Shown here one piece after another: positions 14,101 to 15,480 of a stretch of 15,480 nt of DNA (positions within the stretch are counted from its first letter, which is position 1; each line of letters starts with the position of its first letter). The position numbers were made by a program, and so were the translations under genes. The DNA is taken from NCBI GenBank assembly GCA_029007475.1, contig JAQXHW010000167.1:1-15480 (forward strand), in the 5' to 3' direction. The DNA is from Oscillospiraceae bacterium. Its GTDB lineage: Bacteria; Bacillota; Clostridia; Oscillospirales; Acutalibacteraceae. The notes under the pieces were generated by a model that worked only from the letters and a program-made list of their open reading frames with translations, was not told where the DNA came from and did no database searches.

Positions 14101-14676
14101 CTAAGTTAATTTTTTGCGGATGCGCTGCAGGGCGTTATCCACAGATTTAAGGCTCACAGAAAGCTTTTTTGAAATATCCGAGTAGGTCATACCCGAGAGG
14201 TAGAGCCTTAAGACCTTTTGCTCCAAGGGGGAAAGGCGGCTCTTTAGGAGCTTGTCAAAATCCTCGGCTTGCTCCTTTTGAAGCATGAGAATTTCGGGAT
14301 TCAGGGTGTTTTCGTCGGAGATCTCCAAGTCCTCAATAGAGAGGAGCTTCTCCTTTGGGATTGCTTTCTTACTCATATCCTTGCGGACAAGGGAGAGAAA
14401 GCGGCGATTGATACAGATAGAGGCAAAGTTCTTGAAGCTTGCATTTTTCTCTGAGTCGAAAGCCTTGCATGCCCACAAAAGTCCCAAAAGACCCTCCTGA
14501 GAGAAGTCGTTTCGGTCAAGGCCTGCGGCGGAATATCTCTCTGCGATAGAGCGGATAAGACCGCCGTAACGGTTGCTCAAAACGCCGAAGGCTTCGTTGT
14601 CGCCTCTGCGGACCTTTTCGGCTAAAGAAAGGTCAGAAAACTCCGAGTACCCTTTATCGCTCACAAACTCAGCCAA
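14101..14676 (-). CDS. RNA polymerase sigma factor, SigH (Spo0H)-like
   Basis: Sigma-70 family factor resembling the sporulation factor SigH. In 191 residues: region 2 about 25-100 (DFSQEGLLGLLWACKAFDSEKNASFKNFA split over 57-85, then INRRFLSLVRK), and region 4 about 145-190 with the helix-turn-helix MTYSDISKKLSVSLKSVDNALQRIRKKL region. The KSVDNALQRIRKKL ending and the CINRR segment are close to SigH rather than to ECF factors. The start is a TTG at 14676, with GAGGA 6 nt upstream; no ATG exists upstream of residue 100, and a GTG five codons in has a far worse site. A TTG start may keep expression low. It has its own promoter and lies divergent from the yifB-like gene. Confidence 0.88.
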   Translation of the reverse strand: MAEFVSDKGYSEFSDLSLAEKVRRGDNEAFGVLSNRYGGLIRSIAERYSAAGLDRNDFSQEGLLGLLWACKAFDSEKNASFKNFASICINRRFLSLVRKDMSKKAIPKEKLLSIEDLEISDENTLNPEILMLQKEQAEDFDKLLKSRLSPLEQKVLRLYLSGMTYSDISKKLSVSLKSVDNALQRIRKKLT

Positions 14677-14709
14677 AACAAATCCTCACAATCCTATTAT
14701 TAGGTAACC

Positions 14710-14738
14710 ATTATATATCCAAATTTTGTTAAAGTCAA
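14710..14738 (-). promoter_or_regulatory. Promoter of the sigH-like gene
   Basis: TTGACT (14738-14733), a 17-bp spacer and a perfect TATAAT (14715-14710), about 33 bp before the TTG start. Confidence 0.85.
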
Positions 14739-14761
14739 TAAAACATGTCTAAATTTGTTAA
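14721..14761 (-). repeat. Direct repeat flanking the sigH -35 box, possible operator
   Basis: TTAACAAATTT (14761-14751) and TTAACAAAATTT (14732-14721) are near-identical and start about 30 bp apart, close to three helical turns. One copy is upstream of the -35 hexamer and the other fills the -35/-10 spacer. A regulator binding in tandem is possible; AT-rich chance similarity is the alternative. Confidence 0.35.
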
Positions 14762-14777
14762 GGAAAACTAATAAATT

Positions 14778-14814
14778 ATACAAAATAGACAAATAGCAAA
14801 GGCTATTTTTGTAT
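14778..14814. repeat. Nested inverted repeats between the divergent sigH and yifB promoters
   Basis: An outer arm ATACAAAATAG (14778-14788) matches CTATTTTTGTAT (14803-14814) except for one extra T. An inner perfect pair AAATAGC-AAAG-GCTATTT occupies 14791-14808. It ends at the position of the yifB -35 region. It may be an operator or a weak hairpin. Confidence 0.4.
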
Positions 14815-14833
14815 GGCTAATACACGAAAAAGG

Positions 14834-14842
14834 TGGTATAAT
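14834..14842 (+). promoter_or_regulatory. Extended -10 promoter of the yifB/comM-like gene
   Basis: TGG followed by TATAAT (14837-14842) on the plus strand is an extended -10 element. The -35 position (TGGCTA, 14814-14819) is a poor match, as expected for this promoter type. It gives a leader of about 68 nt. Confidence 0.65.
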
Positions 14843-14917
14843 GTAGAACGATAGATAGGATGTTGTGATTTTGACGTAACGCTCTATATGACAATGTATT
14901 CTTGCGAGGTATAATTT

Positions 14918-15480
14918 ATGGTAGTAAAGGTAGGCAGCATAGGCTTATTCGGCTTAGAGGGCTACTTGGTAGAGGTTGAGACGGATGTTTCAAACGGAGT
15001 GGCAGCCTTCGATATTGTAGGACTTCCCGACGCAGCAGTAAGAGAGAGCCGCGACCGTGTCCGCACAGCCATGAAGAACTGCGGCTACGGCTTTCCTGTT
15101 TCACGAATTACCGTGAATCTCGCTCCTGCCGATATAAAAAAGGAGGGGCCTCTCTATGACCTTCCGATTCTTGTTGCAATCATGAAAGCTACAGCGCAGA
15201 TTACAGGGGATATCTCCGACTGTGCATTTTTAGGTGAGCTTTCCCTGTCGGGTGAGGTTCGCTCCGTAAACGGAGTTTTGCCTATGGCGCTCAAGGCTCG
15301 TGACTGCGGCTTTAAGAAGCTCTTTGTACCCTATACCGACGCCCTTGAGGGTGCGGTTGTAAAGGGGATAGAGGTTTATCCCGTCAAGACGGTTTCCGAG
15401 CTTGTAAAATATCTGAATCATGAGGGGGAGCTGTCTCGGGCTGAGATGTCGGCGGAGACCTTTCCTATGGAAGCCATGCC
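14918..15480 (+). CDS. YifB/ComM-family Mg chelatase-like AAA ATPase, N-terminal part (runs off the right edge)
   Basis: The first 187 codons of a YifB/ComM-type protein, the family of ComM, a helicase that supports branch migration during natural transformation in Gram-negatives; its role in Firmicutes is less clear. The ATG at 14918 has GAGGT 7 nt upstream. The N-terminal ChlI-like domain is clear: KVGSIGLFGLEGYLVEVE, AAFDIVGLPDAAVRESRDR (28-46 region), ITVNLAPADIKKEGPLYDLPI (71-91 region), FLGELSLSGEVRSVNGVLP. The ATPase Walker motifs lie beyond the window. It is the only plus-strand gene and is divergent from sigH across a 240-bp region. Confidence 0.95.
   Translation, partial: MVVKVGSIGLFGLEGYLVEVETDVSNGVAAFDIVGLPDAAVRESRDRVRTAMKNCGYGFPVSRITVNLAPADIKKEGPLYDLPILVAIMKATAQITGDISDCAFLGELSLSGEVRSVNGVLPMALKARDCGFKKLFVPYTDALEGAVVKGIEVYPVKTVSELVKYLNHEGELSRAEMSAETFPMEAM

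Noticed and set aside
14791..14811. Hairpin plus TTTTTG read as a plus-strand terminator
   Set aside because: It is short and AT-rich, and no plus-strand gene precedes it, so there is nothing to terminate.
14871..14900. TTGACG and TGTATT as a second yifB promoter
   Set aside because: The 18-bp spacing is acceptable but the -10 is weak and the start would fall at the ribosome binding site; the extended -10 at 14834-14842 is better.

Overview
The window looks like chromosomal core DNA of a low-to-mid GC Gram-positive anaerobe, most likely a clostridial gut lineage of the Oscillospiraceae/Ruminococcaceae type. Supporting signs are a T-box leader on cysE-cysS, AGGAGG-type ribosome binding sites, a SigH-like sporulation sigma factor, a YqhQ-type DUF1385 membrane protein, and the trmK-Nif3 pair known from Firmicutes. 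There is no sign of phage, insertion sequences, CRISPR or integrated elements. All stops behave as in the standard code.

Six transcription units can be laid out, five on the minus strand and one on the plus strand. Right to left on the minus strand: (1) promoter 14710-14738, sigH-like sigma factor, then a small double zinc-ribbon protein, ending at a strong terminator (13645-13683); a compact three-way-junction fold (14044-14094) lies between these two genes. (2) Promoter 13539-13568, DUF1858 redox-disulfide protein, trmK and a Nif3-family gene, joined by ATGA overlaps and closed by a terminator at 11852-11879. (3) Promoter 11779-11807, trmB, a beta-propeller-like lipoprotein, an OmpR-type response regulator, a HAMP histidine kinase, a DUF1385 protein and prmC. 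(4) Promoter 5391-5419, recA, recX, rimO and pgsA, with a perfect 8-bp-arm inverted repeat over the recA -35 box. (5) Promoter 1634-1662, a cysteine-specific T-box leader with its own terminator (1376-1408), cysE, and the 5' part of cysS, which runs off the left edge. Divergent from sigH on the plus strand, the 5' part of a YifB/ComM-family ATPase gene runs off the right edge.

Most genes are housekeeping: DNA recombination (recA, recX), translation accuracy and tRNA/ribosome modification (trmB, trmK, rimO, prmC, cysS), phospholipid synthesis (pgsA) and cysteine synthesis (cysE). The accessory-looking part is the two-component system with an uncharacterised lipoprotein directly upstream, placed inside a translation-related operon. 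The least explained items are that lipoprotein and several possible regulatory structures: the three-way junction, the recA inverted repeat, direct repeats flanking the sigH -35 box, and an inverted repeat next to the yifB promoter. I saw no clear evidence of a wholly new multi-gene system.
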